Assembly (NCBI GenBank): GCA_001567505.1
Contig: LLEU01000033.1
Span: 62,001-126,000 of the forward strand
Length of the DNA stretch: 64,000 nt
Origin: Acidobacteria bacterium OLB17
GTDB lineage: Bacteria > Acidobacteriota > Blastocatellia > Pyrinomonadales > Pyrinomonadaceae
Direction: 5' to 3'
Position 1 is the first letter of the stretch, and each line of letters opens with the position of its first letter. This document shows, in pieces, positions 8,366 to 17,228 of the stretch. The position numbers and the translations under genes are program-made. The notes beneath the pieces were generated by a model, which saw only the letters and a program-made list of their open reading frames with translations, was not told where the DNA came from and made no database searches.

Positions 8366-9127
8366 ATGGAAACGACGCTTCCGCAGGAGATGCAGCAGCA
8401 CACATACGCCATTATGGATGGCGTCGAGGACACGCATTGGTGGTTCGTCGGACGAAGGGCAATTCTTGAGAGTTTTTTGCGGCCGATCGCCGCACAGCTC
8501 GGCGAGCTGCAGTCGCCGCTGCGGATCTTGGACGTCGGCTGCGGCACGGGCGCGAATATCCGTATGCTCTCGCAGTTCGGCGCCGCCGAGGGCGTCGATG
8601 TCTCGGACGATGCGCTCGAATTTTGCCGTAAAAAAGGCCTCGATGTGACAAAAGGGACGGCCGAAGATCTGCCGTTCGCGGACGAGAGTTTCGGGCTCAC
8701 GACGGCACTCGATGTTATCGAACACCTTGATGACGACGTCGCCGGCCTAAAGGAAATGTTCCGCGTGACGAAAAAAGGAGGCTATTCGCTCATCTTCGTG
8801 CCCGCATTTATGTGGCTTTGGGGCGTTCAGGACGACATTTCGCACCATCGCATCCGGTACACGAAAAAGCAGATCGTCGAAAGGCTCGAGGCCGCCGGAT
8901 ATACGGTCGAGCGCGCCGTGTACGCGAACTTTACATTCTTTGCCCCGATCCTCGCCGGCCGACTTCTGATGCGGGTCACGGGCATTAAACCGGCCTCCGA
9001 GAACAACATCAACATCTCCGCCCTCAACGGCCTATTCGGGAAGATCTTCTCTAGCGAAGCCTCGATACTGAACCGCATAAGCTTCCCATTCGGCGTCTCG
9101 ATCGTTATCGTCGCCAAAAAAGCCTGA
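8366..9127 (+). CDS. Class I SAM-dependent methyltransferase
   Basis: 253 residues. A complete Methyltransf_11/23-type fold: motif I LDVGCGTGAN near residue 56, motif II EGVDVSDDAL, motif III GTAEDLPFADESFG and TALDVIEHLDD, then a strand-rich end. The pre-motif-I helix HWWFVGRR is typical of methyltransferases linked to glycan or polyketide-like small molecules. A hydrophobic stretch (FTFFAPILAGRLLMRV) near residue 190 may touch the membrane. Substrate unknown. The second methyltransferase within 2 kb suggests a shared modification pathway, though a 79-bp gap separates it from the gene at 7645. Confidence 0.88.
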   Translation: METTLPQEMQQHTYAIMDGVEDTHWWFVGRRAILESFLRPIAAQLGELQSPLRILDVGCGTGANIRMLSQFGAAEGVDVSDDALEFCRKKGLDVTKGTAEDLPFADESFGLTTALDVIEHLDDDVAGLKEMFRVTKKGGYSLIFVPAFMWLWGVQDDISHHRIRYTKKQIVERLEAAGYTVERAVYANFTFFAPILAGRLLMRVTGIKPASENNINISALNGLFGKIFSSEASILNRISFPFGVSIVIVAKKA

Positions 9128-9173
9128 CACTCTCTAAGGAAAAAATTGCTGGGAAATTTTCTTATTTGATGAT

Positions 9174-9210
9174 ATTTTGTCATATAAGACAAATCATTTT
9201 GTCTTATATG
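9174..9210. promoter_or_regulatory. Large palindrome upstream of the DUF4143 ATPase
   Basis: A perfect 13-bp inverted repeat CATATAAGACAAA-tcat-TTTGTCTTATATG spans 9181-9210. With the flanking TTTTGTCATATA (from about 9175) there are three half-sites in alternating orientation. It ends 20 bp before the chosen start codon at 9231. This is either an operator for autoregulation or a hairpin that hides the ribosome site. It is far more AT-rich than the surroundings. Confidence 0.6.
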
Positions 9211-9230
9211 CCTTCTCGGTAGTTGTGGAT

Positions 9231-10697
9231 ATGGGAAGTGAGCTCCGGCTAGTTTCGGCAGAATCTATCATCGACGGCCTGCGTTTCGAGAATCCATGGT
9301 GGATCTCGGGTTCGACCGCGAGCTTCTATACGCAAAAGAAGCCGCGTCTCTACCTTTCCCGTTTCCAGCCGCTCGTCGAGAATGCTGCGGTTCGGAGAGC
9401 CGTCGTCCTGATGGGCCCGCGGCGAGTTGGCAAGACAGTTATGATGCAGCACTGTATTGCCAGACTCCTGCAGCAAGGCATACCGCAGAAGAAGATCTGC
9501 TTTATCACGATCGAGAATCCGATCTACAACAACATTGGGCTGGAGCGCCTTTTTCAGCTTGCCCGGACCGGTACGGGCGAAGATGATCCTTCCGGTTGGT
9601 TCGTATTTTTTGATGAGATCCAGTATCTAAAGGACTGGGAGGTCCATTTGAAGGTACTAGTCGACAGCTACCCGAATACGAAATTCATCGCCTCGGGTTC
9701 GGCGACGGCCGCGCTAAAGATGAAGAGTCGCGAAAGCGGCACCGGGCGCTTTACGGACTTTATGCTTCCGCCGTTAACATTCTATGAATACATTGACCTA
9801 AAAGGCCTGTCATCGTTGATCTTGCCCCCTAAGGATACCGAGAACGGCCAACCCTCCGCGGTCTCGGCGATCGACATCGACGCTCTGAATGGCCATTATG
9901 TTGAATACATAAATTTTGGCGGCTATCCGGAGGTGATCTTCTCGGAAGCGATCCGGTCGGATCCGGGGCGGTTCATACGCAGCGACATTGTTGACAAGGT
10001 GCTGCTTCGCGACCTGCCGGGGCTTTACGGTATTTCGGATGTTCAGGAATTGAACGCGCTCTTTACGATGCTCGCCTACAATACTGGGAATGAGGTCTCG
10101 CTGGACGCCTTGGCAAAAGCGTCGAGTGTCGAGAAATACCAGTTGAGGAAATACCTCGAATACCTGGAAGCCGCATTCCTTATAAGCCTCATTCACCGAG
10201 TTGATGCAAATTCTAGGCGATTCAGAAGGGCGAATTTTTTCAAGATCTATTTGACCAATCCTTCTTTGCGGACCGCTCTCTTTGCTCCCGTGAACGCAAT
10301 GGACGAGTCGATGGGCTCCCTAGTTGAAATAACGGTCCTTTCTCAGTGGATGCACCGCGATACCTCAAAGCCCTACTACGCTCGATGGAAGGATGGCGAG
10401 GTCGATCTGGTGGGATTGGATGCGCGCAAGCAACGGTCCGCTTGGGCACTTGAAATAAAATGGTCCGACCGATATTTCAAGAATCCCGGTGATCTAAAAA
10501 GTCTTTTGCGGTTTTGCAAAAAGAACGGACTAAGCTCGGCTGTTGCTACCACGATCGCTAAGACCGGCAAGGCGAGTGTCAATGAGATCGACGTCACGTT
10601 CATCCCATCATCAATCTACACCTACATGGTCGGAAGAATTGCGATCGAGCAAGGGGATATGCAGTTTCCCTTTGGTACCGCCGGAGTCAACGTCTAA
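9231..10697 (+). CDS. AAA+ ATPase with C-terminal DUF4143 (PD-(D/E)xK-like) domain
   Basis: 488 residues from the ATG at 9231; upstream in-frame GTG/TTG starts would translate through the palindrome. Walker A GPRRVGKT at 62-69 and Walker B WFVFFDEIQ at 122-130 are intact. Sensor-like SGSATAAL and the family's FTDFMLPPLTFYEYI follow. The C-terminal region has GEVDLVGLD and ALEIKWS, the D...ExK pattern of a nuclease-like fold. Proteins of this type are widespread, often horizontally transferred, and of unknown function. GC content is lower than that of its neighbours. It stands alone between unrelated genes. Confidence 0.88.
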   Translation: MGSELRLVSAESIIDGLRFENPWWISGSTASFYTQKKPRLYLSRFQPLVENAAVRRAVVLMGPRRVGKTVMMQHCIARLLQQGIPQKKICFITIENPIYNNIGLERLFQLARTGTGEDDPSGWFVFFDEIQYLKDWEVHLKVLVDSYPNTKFIASGSATAALKMKSRESGTGRFTDFMLPPLTFYEYIDLKGLSSLILPPKDTENGQPSAVSAIDIDALNGHYVEYINFGGYPEVIFSEAIRSDPGRFIRSDIVDKVLLRDLPGLYGISDVQELNALFTMLAYNTGNEVSLDALAKASSVEKYQLRKYLEYLEAAFLISLIHRVDANSRRFRRANFFKIYLTNPSLRTALFAPVNAMDESMGSLVEITVLSQWMHRDTSKPYYARWKDGEVDLVGLDARKQRSAWALEIKWSDRYFKNPGDLKSLLRFCKKNGLSSAVATTIAKTGKASVNEIDVTFIPSSIYTYMVGRIAIEQGDMQFPFGTAGVNV

Positions 10698-10730
10698 CAA
10701 AGGCCGGGCCCGAGTCATTCCCTTGCCGTT

Positions 10731-11760
10731 TTAGAACCACGATCTTGCCTGAAAGACCTTTCCTTCCGGGAATTTTGAGTTCGTGACGGTGTAAGAGAAG
10801 CCTTTTTGGATCGCGAAGGCCCCGATCGAGCCGGTTCGCGAGAGGGCGACGAAGCCGACCTGCATCTCCTTTGCCTTTTTCGGATCTGCGTTTGACGACG
10901 CGGCGGACGGCCTCGCGGCAGGCGGCCGCGGGTGAGCGGCCAAGACGCATCTGTTCGACGACGGTGTGCGTGCCGCAGGTGCGGATGACCTCTTCGCCGA
11001 CGCCGGAGCTTGTGGCGGCTCCCACCTCATCATCGACAAAAAGGCCGGCGCCGATGATCGGCGAATCCCCGACGCGGCCGCGGATCTTGAACGCCATCCC
11101 GCTCGTCGTCACCATTCCGGCCAACTGCCCTTTCACGTCCATCGCGATCGTGCCCATCGTGTCGTGATTGAATGAGCCGTCATCAAAAATGTACGGCGGA
11201 GCAATGAATTGCGACGTACTCCTGCGGTTCTCGATGTTGATGATCGGCTGATACTTCGACTTTTCGAGCCATTTTTTCCACTCTTTCTCCGCGTCGGGCG
11301 AGAGTTCGCCTGATTCAAGCGGAAAGCCCTGCGAAACGGCGAATTCCTGCGCGCCGATGCCGGAGAGCAGAACGTGAGGCGTTTTTTCCATGACACGTCG
11401 GGCGACCGAAACGGGATGCTTTATCCTTTCGAGGAAAGATACGGCGCCGCAGTCGCCGTTGCCCTTCATAATGCTGGAATCGAGCGTCACCTTGCCGTCG
11501 CGGTCGGGCCAGGCGGCAAGCCCGACGCAGCAGCTTGGTTCGTCCTCGCTTGCGCGGCCGCCGGCCTCGACGGCATCGAGCGATTCACCGCCTTTTGATA
11601 GGATCGGCCAAGCTGCCGCGTTCGCCGTTCGTCCGCTGTCCCACGTCGAGACCACGACGGGCTGTTTCGCAGCATTTCGCTGTTCGCCGCCAAAGGCACG
11701 TCCGGCGGCGAGAAGCGGCAGGGCGAGAACCGGAATTTCGAGAAAACGTCTTCGATCCAT
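10731..11760 (-). CDS. N4-(beta-N-acetylglucosaminyl)-L-asparaginase, exported (frameshifted)
   Basis: An Ntn-hydrolase that cleaves the GlcNAc-asparagine link. The N-terminus MDRRRFL plus a hydrophobic stretch suggests Tat-type or Sec export. The autoproteolytic site is NHDTMGTIAMD, where the Thr of HDT becomes the nucleophile. RVGDSPIIGAGLFVDDEVGAA is the conserved substrate/metal loop. Near 10876-10880 (five T on the + strand) the frame breaks. Dropping one base gives SEKAKEMQVGFVALS and a normal C-terminus ending ARSWF at 10731. Without the correction the frame runs on to 10687 with unrelated sequence. Total about 343 residues. Confidence 0.85.
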
Positions 11761-11852
11761 ACTGAAAACCTCGCAATGGAATTTAGCCTAACGCGGCTGA
11801 ATTGTGATTTACTCTAACTCGGGATTACAGTATCTAGTTTGCTGTATTTTTG

Positions 11853-12833
11853 ATGATGGACACAAGACAAGACGTCGATAATGGCAAAGCGCCGGAGATC
11901 TCGCTCTTTCTGCCGGTACTCGACGAAGAGGAGAACTTGGTGCCGATGCACGAAAAGATCGCGACGGCGCTCGACGAACTCGGGCGAACGGCCGAAGTGA
12001 TCTTCGTCGATGACGGCTCGACCGATCGTTCACTTCCGATCCTAAAGGAGATCGCCGCAAAGGACGCGCGCGTACGCGTTATAAGCCTGCGGCGGAATTA
12101 CGGCCAGACGGCCGCGATGGCCGCAGGAATCGATGCAGCAAGAGGCGAGATACTCGTCCCGATGGATGCTGATCTTCAGAACGACCCGGCAGACATCAAG
12201 CGCCTGCTCGAGAAGCTCGATGAGGGATATGACGTTGTTTCGGGTTGGCGAAAGAACCGCCAGGACAAGCTGATCTCGCGAAAGATCCCGTCGCAGATCG
12301 CGAATCGGATAATCTCGTGGATCGGCGGCGTTCACCTGCACGATTACGGCTGCTCGCTGAAGGCCTATCGCCGCGACGTGCTCCAGGACGTAAAGCTTTA
12401 CGGTGAGATGCACCGCTTTATCCCGATCTATGCGTCGTGGGCGGGAGCACGCGTGACCGAGATCCCTGTGGATCACCACGCCCGAACTCGCGGCAAATCG
12501 AAATACGGGATCTCACGGACCGTTAAGGTGATCTTCGACCTGATGACGATCAAATTCATGGCGTCGTACCAGACGAAACCGATCTACGTTTTTGGCACGT
12601 TCGGGATGCTCGCCTTTCTGCTGGCGCTCGTCGCCGGCATCTGGGCGATCGTCCTAAAGATCGAAGGAACTTCCTTCATCCTGACGCCGCTGCCTGTAAT
12701 AACGGTCGTGATGCTCGCGATCTCCGTGCAGTTCTTCCTGATGGGCCTGCTCGCAGAACTGCTCGTCCGCACCTATCACGAATCGCAGGATAAAGCGATC
12801 TACGCTGTGCGAGAGAAGGTCGGGTTCAATTAA
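11853..12833 (+). CDS. Family 2 glycosyltransferase (DPM1/GtrB-like, membrane anchored)
   Basis: 326 residues. The catalytic GT-A domain has VDDGSTDRS and the metal-binding DADLQNDP, then the SLKAYRRDV and RTRGKSKYG segments typical of polyprenyl-phosphate glycosyltransferases. Two transmembrane helices follow at about residues 245-265 and 285-305. The likely reaction is transfer of a sugar from a nucleotide to undecaprenyl phosphate at the inner face of the membrane, feeding envelope glycan assembly. The ATG at 11853 is chosen; the next codon is also ATG. The neighbouring asnB is on the same strand, 155 bp away across a spacer with hairpins. Confidence 0.92.
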   Translation: MMDTRQDVDNGKAPEISLFLPVLDEEENLVPMHEKIATALDELGRTAEVIFVDDGSTDRSLPILKEIAAKDARVRVISLRRNYGQTAAMAAGIDAARGEILVPMDADLQNDPADIKRLLEKLDEGYDVVSGWRKNRQDKLISRKIPSQIANRIISWIGGVHLHDYGCSLKAYRRDVLQDVKLYGEMHRFIPIYASWAGARVTEIPVDHHARTRGKSKYGISRTVKVIFDLMTIKFMASYQTKPIYVFGTFGMLAFLLALVAGIWAIVLKIEGTSFILTPLPVITVVMLAISVQFFLMGLLAELLVRTYHESQDKAIYAVREKVGFN

Positions 12834-12850
12834 CAGAGCAAGAACCGAGC

Positions 12851-12868
12851 GAGGACACTCTTGTCCTC
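12851..12868. repeat. Palindrome A (GAGGACA-ctct-TGTCCTC)
   Basis: Perfect 7-bp stem with a CTCT loop, in the spacer between the glycosyltransferase and asnB. Its loop is complementary to the AGAG loop of the partner palindrome at 12957-12974, and the stems are closely related. This is a REP-like pair. Confidence 0.65.
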
Positions 12869-12936
12869 ACTTGACCGGGCGGAACAAGGACATCCATCTC
12901 CTCATTCGCCCTCATTCGAGTTCATCCTCAACCTCC

Positions 12937-12955
12937 CCACCGGAGGAACCGGTGG
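12937..12955. repeat. Hairpin CCACCGG-aggaa-CCGGTGG
   Basis: A perfect 7-bp GC-rich stem with a 5-nt loop lies between the two GGACA palindromes, 34 bp before asnB. No T-run follows, so it is not a standard intrinsic terminator. It may act as a structured leader or as part of the compound repeat. Confidence 0.5.
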
Positions 12956-12956
12956 T

Positions 12957-12974
12957 GCGGACAAGAGTGTCCGC
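12957..12974. repeat. Palindrome B (GCGGACA-agag-TGTCCGC)
   Basis: Perfect 7-bp stem with an AGAG loop, 15 bp before the asnB start codon. Pairs in design with palindrome A at 12851-12868. Confidence 0.65.
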
Positions 12975-12988
12975 TCTCCCTGATCTTT

Positions 12989-14914
12989 ATGTGTGGAATA
13001 GCGGGTTGGATCAACCTGGACACAACTAGGCCGGGTCTTGACGCGGAAGCCGTGCTGCACTCGATGTGTGAGCGGATAGTGCATCGCGGGCCCGATTCCG
13101 AGGGCATCTGGATGGACGACACGGTCGCCCTCGGGATGCGTCGTTTGTCGGTTATCGACCTCAAGACGGGCGATCAGCCCGTATTCAGCGAAGACGGCAC
13201 CGTCGTCGTGATGATGAACGGCGAGCTGTACAACTACCGCGAAGTACGCGAGGAACTTGCAAAAGACCGCATAATGTTCGTCACGCGAACGGACACCGAG
13301 ATCCTTCCGCATCTTTATAAAAAGTATGGCGATGCGTTCATCGACCGCGTCAACGGGATGTATGCCTTTTCGCTCTGGGATCTTGCGAAAAAGAGGCTGC
13401 TGCTTGTTCGGGATCGTTTTGGCGAGAAGCCGCTTTACTACGGCGTTTTCGATAGTAAACTCATCTGGGCTTCGGAGCTGAAGGCTCTGATCGCTCACCC
13501 TTCGGTAAAGCCCGAGCTTGACCTGAACGCCCTTCGGCATTATCTGTCGTTCGACTACGTTCCGGCGCCTCTCTCGATCTACAAAGGGATCTACAAGCTT
13601 CCGGCCGCGCATATGCTGGTCGTCGAGAACGGCGAGATCAAGACGCGTCGATATTGGGACATCGTCTCGGAAGCGGCGGCCACTGCTTCGAACGGAGGCT
13701 CGCCTGCGAGCGCGCAGAAACGCAGCTTGTCCGAACGCGCCGAAGAGCTAAGAGAAATGCTCTCGGACGCCGTCCGGATGCGGCTCGTCTCGGACGTCCC
13801 GCTCGGCATACTGCTCTCCGGCGGGATCGATTCGTCAACGGTTGCCGCATTCGCCGTGCGGCACGCGACCGAGCGCGTAAAGACCTTCTCGATCGGCTTT
13901 GAGGAAGATTCTTTCGACGAATCGCGATACGCACGCATGGTCGCAAAGCATCTGGACACAGAGCATTACGAGGACCGACTTTCGGCAACGACCGCGGGCG
14001 ACCTTATCGAAGAGATCGGCGGCTGGCTCGACGAACCGCTCTCGGACGGCTCGCTCATTCCGACATACCTGCTCGCAAGGTTCGTCAAAGGCCACGTTAC
14101 GGTCGCACTCGGCGGCGACGGCGGCGACGAACTATTTGCGGGCTACCCGATGTATCGTGCGCACAGGATCACGTCGCTCTACCGCCTGCTGCCGGGCGTC
14201 GTGCGAACGGGCCTTGTGCAGCCCGCGGTCGAGAAACTTCCCGTCTCGCACAGGAACCTTTCTTTTGACTACAAGGCAAAACGCTTCGTACGCGCGGCCG
14301 AACTCCCGCCAGTCGAGCGTCATCATTCGTGGTTCGGGTCATTCTTGTCCGACGATCAGGAGCACCTGCTGACACGCGAAGTGCGAGAGAGCACGAACGC
14401 CGACATCTACGCCGACGCCCATCGTATTTTTTCCGAAAGCCCGGTGGATGACGCCCTTGCGAAGATGCAGTATCTCGACGTGAATCTCTACCTCGCCGAG
14501 GACATTTTGACTAAGGTCGATCGCGCGGCAATGCGCGTAAGCCTCGAGACGCGTGCACCGTTCCTGGACCCGCGGATCGCGGACTTTGCTTTCTCGCTGC
14601 CGGCAAAATACAAGCTGCGCGGCTCGTCCGGCAAGGTGATCCTTAAAAAAGCGGTCGAGCAAATGCTGCCGAAGGCGATCCTGGACCGGCCTAAGAAGGG
14701 TTTTGGCATCCCGATCGCGGCGTGGCTCCGCGGACGCCTGAATCCGCTGCTGCACGAAATGCTCTCGCCGCAGCGACTCCGCGAACAAGGCATCTTTGAG
14801 CCGGAATACGTCGCTCAAATGATCTCGGCACACGAACAAGGCCTTGCGTCGTACCACAAGGAACTCTGGACACTGCTCGTTTTTCAGTTGTGGGGCGATC
14901 GTTTCCCGGGTTGA
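12989..14914 (+). CDS. asnB: Asparagine synthase (glutamine-hydrolysing)
   Basis: 641 residues. An N-terminal class II glutaminase domain starts directly at the catalytic cysteine (MCGIAGWI), which fixes the start at 12989. HRGPDSEG, RLSVIDL and NGELYNY are present. The C-terminal ATP-pyrophosphatase domain has the PP-loop LSGGIDSST near residue 280 and the later LGGDGGDELFAGYP. Glutamine hydrolysis supplies ammonia to aspartyl-AMP. In many bacteria this long AsnB type sits in surface-polysaccharide loci and amidates sugars or peptides, and the glycosyltransferase just upstream fits that reading. Plain asparagine synthesis remains possible. Confidence 0.93.
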   Translation: MCGIAGWINLDTTRPGLDAEAVLHSMCERIVHRGPDSEGIWMDDTVALGMRRLSVIDLKTGDQPVFSEDGTVVVMMNGELYNYREVREELAKDRIMFVTRTDTEILPHLYKKYGDAFIDRVNGMYAFSLWDLAKKRLLLVRDRFGEKPLYYGVFDSKLIWASELKALIAHPSVKPELDLNALRHYLSFDYVPAPLSIYKGIYKLPAAHMLVVENGEIKTRRYWDIVSEAAATASNGGSPASAQKRSLSERAEELREMLSDAVRMRLVSDVPLGILLSGGIDSSTVAAFAVRHATERVKTFSIGFEEDSFDESRYARMVAKHLDTEHYEDRLSATTAGDLIEEIGGWLDEPLSDGSLIPTYLLARFVKGHVTVALGGDGGDELFAGYPMYRAHRITSLYRLLPGVVRTGLVQPAVEKLPVSHRNLSFDYKAKRFVRAAELPPVERHHSWFGSFLSDDQEHLLTREVRESTNADIYADAHRIFSESPVDDALAKMQYLDVNLYLAEDILTKVDRAAMRVSLETRAPFLDPRIADFAFSLPAKYKLRGSSGKVILKKAVEQMLPKAILDRPKKGFGIPIAAWLRGRLNPLLHEMLSPQRLREQGIFEPEYVAQMISAHEQGLASYHKELWTLLVFQLWGDRFPG

Positions 14915-14990
14915 AAATTCACGCACTTTCTTGCAAATCCGGCCGATCGGCTATCGCGAATGGAACAACAAAGGCGTATCATTTAGATAT

Positions 14991-15959
14991 ATGGCCACTC
15001 TTTATCCTGAGATCGAACCTTTTGATTCCGGCATGCTGAAGGTGTCGGACATTCACGACATCTATTACGAACGCGTCGGGAATCCGGACGGTATTCCGGT
15101 CGTTTTCCTGCACGGCGGCCCGGGCGGCGGGCTGCTGCCGATGTACAGGCAGTTCTTTGACCCGAAGGCTTACCACGTGATCCTTTTCGATCAGCGCGGC
15201 TCGGGAAGTTCGACCCCGCACGCCGAGCTCCGCGAGAACACGACGTGGGACCTGATCGCCGATATGGAGACGCTGCGTGAGAAGTTCGGCATCGAGAAAT
15301 GGTATGTTTTCGGCGGTTCGTGGGGCAGCACGCTGAGCCTTGCCTATGGTGTTACGCATCCGGACAGATGTCTTGGGCTGATCTTGCGCGGCATTTTCTT
15401 GACGCGGCGGCGCGAGCTTGAGTGGTTCTATCAATACGGCGCGTCGGAGATCTTTCCGGATTTCTGGGAGCGCTACCGCGACGAGATCCCCGAGGCCGAA
15501 CGCAGCGATATGATCGGCGCGTACTACAAGCGGCTTACGAGCGAGGATGAGAGCGTACGGCTTTCGGCTGCGCGTGCTTGGAGCGTTTGGGAAGGTTCGA
15601 CCTCGAAGCTCTATCCGAGCAAAGACCTGATGGAGCATTGGGAAGGCGCCCACGAAGCCCTCGCCCTTGCTCGCATCGAATGTCACTACTTTATGAACAA
15701 CTCATTCTTTGAGAGCGAGAATTTCCTGCTCGAGAATGTTCATAAACTGCGCGGCGTCCCGACCGTGATCGTCCAGGGCAGATACGACGTTGTTTGCCCG
15801 ATCACGTCTGCCTGGGAGCTGCACAAGGCATTGCCCGAGGCGGAATTGACGATCGTTGCCGACGCAGGACATTCCGTTTCAGAGCCCGGCATCACGTCCG
15901 CACTCGTCGAGGCGATGGACAGATTTAAGGCGGGAGCAAATTCGAGTGTAGCAAGCTAG
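14991..15959 (+). CDS. pip: Proline iminopeptidase (alpha/beta hydrolase, S33)
   Basis: 322 residues from the ATG at 14991, which matches the conserved N-terminus (YPEIEPFDSGML...). Removes N-terminal proline from peptides. The alpha/beta-hydrolase features are the oxyanion HGGPGGG, DQRGSGSS, the nucleophile elbow GGSWGSTL (serine nucleophile), the acid in GRYDVVCP and the histidine in DAGHSVSEPG. The ERNTTWDL-like ENTTWDLIADME segment is diagnostic for the family. No signal peptide, so it is cytoplasmic. It is followed 75 bp later by tatA, with no functional link visible. Confidence 0.92.
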   Translation: MATLYPEIEPFDSGMLKVSDIHDIYYERVGNPDGIPVVFLHGGPGGGLLPMYRQFFDPKAYHVILFDQRGSGSSTPHAELRENTTWDLIADMETLREKFGIEKWYVFGGSWGSTLSLAYGVTHPDRCLGLILRGIFLTRRRELEWFYQYGASEIFPDFWERYRDEIPEAERSDMIGAYYKRLTSEDESVRLSAARAWSVWEGSTSKLYPSKDLMEHWEGAHEALALARIECHYFMNNSFFESENFLLENVHKLRGVPTVIVQGRYDVVCPITSAWELHKALPEAELTIVADAGHSVSEPGITSALVEAMDRFKAGANSSVAS

Positions 15960-16034
15960 AAAATAAAGGTTTATGATAAATATGAACCTTTCGCTCGAAG
16001 CGGAACGTCTAATTGAACAGGACGGCTTGATCGT

Positions 16035-16295
16035 ATGAATTTTGGTGGCTGGGAAATTTTTCTTGTTGTAGTTGTGTTGTTTCTGCTGTTCGGTGCTTCG
16101 CGGCTGCCGCAGCTTGCAAAATCGCTCGGGCAGTCCCGAAAGGCCTTCAAGGAAGGGATGCGCGAGGCAGAAGAGGACGATCTTGCGGCTCAGCAGCTTC
16201 GCCAATCGACAAAGGATCGGCCGATCGCAAGCCTCACCGATGCCGAGCTAAAGGCCGAAATGGAGCGGCGAGAAGAAGCTCGCATGGAGCACTAA
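16035..16295 (+). CDS. tatA: Sec-independent translocase subunit TatA
   Basis: 86 residues. One N-terminal transmembrane helix (residues 6-20), then the conserved FGASRLPQLAKSLGQSRKAFKEGMREAEE hinge and amphipathic helix (key residues FG, LP, K), and an acidic, charged tail. TatA forms the pore of the twin-arginine translocase. No tatC or tatB is adjacent. The window contains at least one likely Tat client, the flavin oxidase lipoprotein at 59.8-61.4 kb. Confidence 0.9.
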   Translation: MNFGGWEIFLVVVVLFLLFGASRLPQLAKSLGQSRKAFKEGMREAEEDDLAAQQLRQSTKDRPIASLTDAELKAEMERREEARMEH

Positions 16296-16314
16296 ACCTT
16301 TTCGTTCGAGCAGT

Positions 16315-17109
16315 TTAGCCTTTCTCGCCCGTTACGAGCGTTGCCTTTACCGAGAAGCGAAAGGCCATGCTCCCGTCCTCATCATCGATCAGCTTGGCGA
16401 GCGCATCGACGACCCGCTTTTGCTCATCCTCATCGAGCGGAGCAAGCCAACGCGGCAGTAAAAAATCCGCCACGAAAGGCGATGTAACGAACTCCTCGCC
16501 GTTCTCGTACTCAAATATCTCGTTGACGGTCTCCCGCCGGACGTTGACGAGCCCAAGCGACTCCGCAAGCCTCTTAAGCTCCGCCGTACTTGGGAACTGC
16601 GTTATCAATTCCTCGACGTTCGGGCCATTGGGCCCGAGATCCTCCGTTTCGAGGACTTCCCACAAAAGCGAAAAGATCTCGCCGAAACTGCCCGCCGACG
16701 GCAGAAAGAACGCGACGTCCGCCCCGACACGCGCGATCCGGATCGCCTCTTCGGCGACCTCGGCGGCTTCTTCGCCGAACGCGAAACTAGCGTCGGCAAA
16801 GACCGCGTCGAATGAATCGTCCTCGAACCTGATCTGCGAAAAATCGACGGCCGAACGCAGTGCCGCGGCCTTGTCGCGTGCGATCAGAAGCACCTCCGCA
16901 TTCTCGCAGGAGGCAAAAACGTCCGTCGTCTTGCCGAACTTTTCTCCGAGGCTGATCGCGTGTTCGCCCGTGCCGGCGTTCAGATATGCGAGATTCTCGG
17001 TCTCGGTGAGGTCGATGTGTTTATCTACGAGCTCGGTAAACCGACGCGTCCACTCAGCTTGAACGTAAAGGTCGGCAAGGTATGCGAGCTCCTTTTCGGA
17101 TTTTGGCAT
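16315..17109 (-). CDS. SAM methyltransferase-like protein
   Basis: About 264 residues from the internal ATG at 17109 (AAAGG immediately upstream); an in-frame start at 17145 would overlap the next gene's leader. A Rossmann pattern is visible: LAYLNAGTGEHAISLGEKFG as motif I, then a VFASCENAE strand, IRFEDDSFDAVFADASFAFG and VGADVAFFLPSAG. Motif I is degenerate (AGTGEH instead of GxGxG), and the protein is unusually acidic. It may methylate a cytoplasmic substrate or be a non-catalytic paralogue. It is convergent with tatA, 19 bp away. Confidence 0.72.
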   Translation of the reverse strand: MPKSEKELAYLADLYVQAEWTRRFTELVDKHIDLTETENLAYLNAGTGEHAISLGEKFGKTTDVFASCENAEVLLIARDKAAALRSAVDFSQIRFEDDSFDAVFADASFAFGEEAAEVAEEAIRIARVGADVAFFLPSAGSFGEIFSLLWEVLETEDLGPNGPNVEELITQFPSTAELKRLAESLGLVNVRRETVNEIFEYENGEEFVTSPFVADFLLPRWLAPLDEDEQKRVVDALAKLIDDEDGSMAFRFSVKATLVTGEKG

Positions 17110-17228
17110 CCTTTGATTAAACCGTATTGAGCGAGCCTGCGGCAAATGCGCGTGCCGGCCGTGCGGCGTGGTATTCTATCCCTGCTCATTTTGCGCTTTT
17201 CGGGATCAGGGGAGTTTTTCAGAAAAAG

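Noticed and set aside
9177..9230. TTG start codon for the DUF4143 ATPase at 9177
   Set aside because: It would translate through the palindrome and add a short non-conserved leader. ATG 9231 is preferred.
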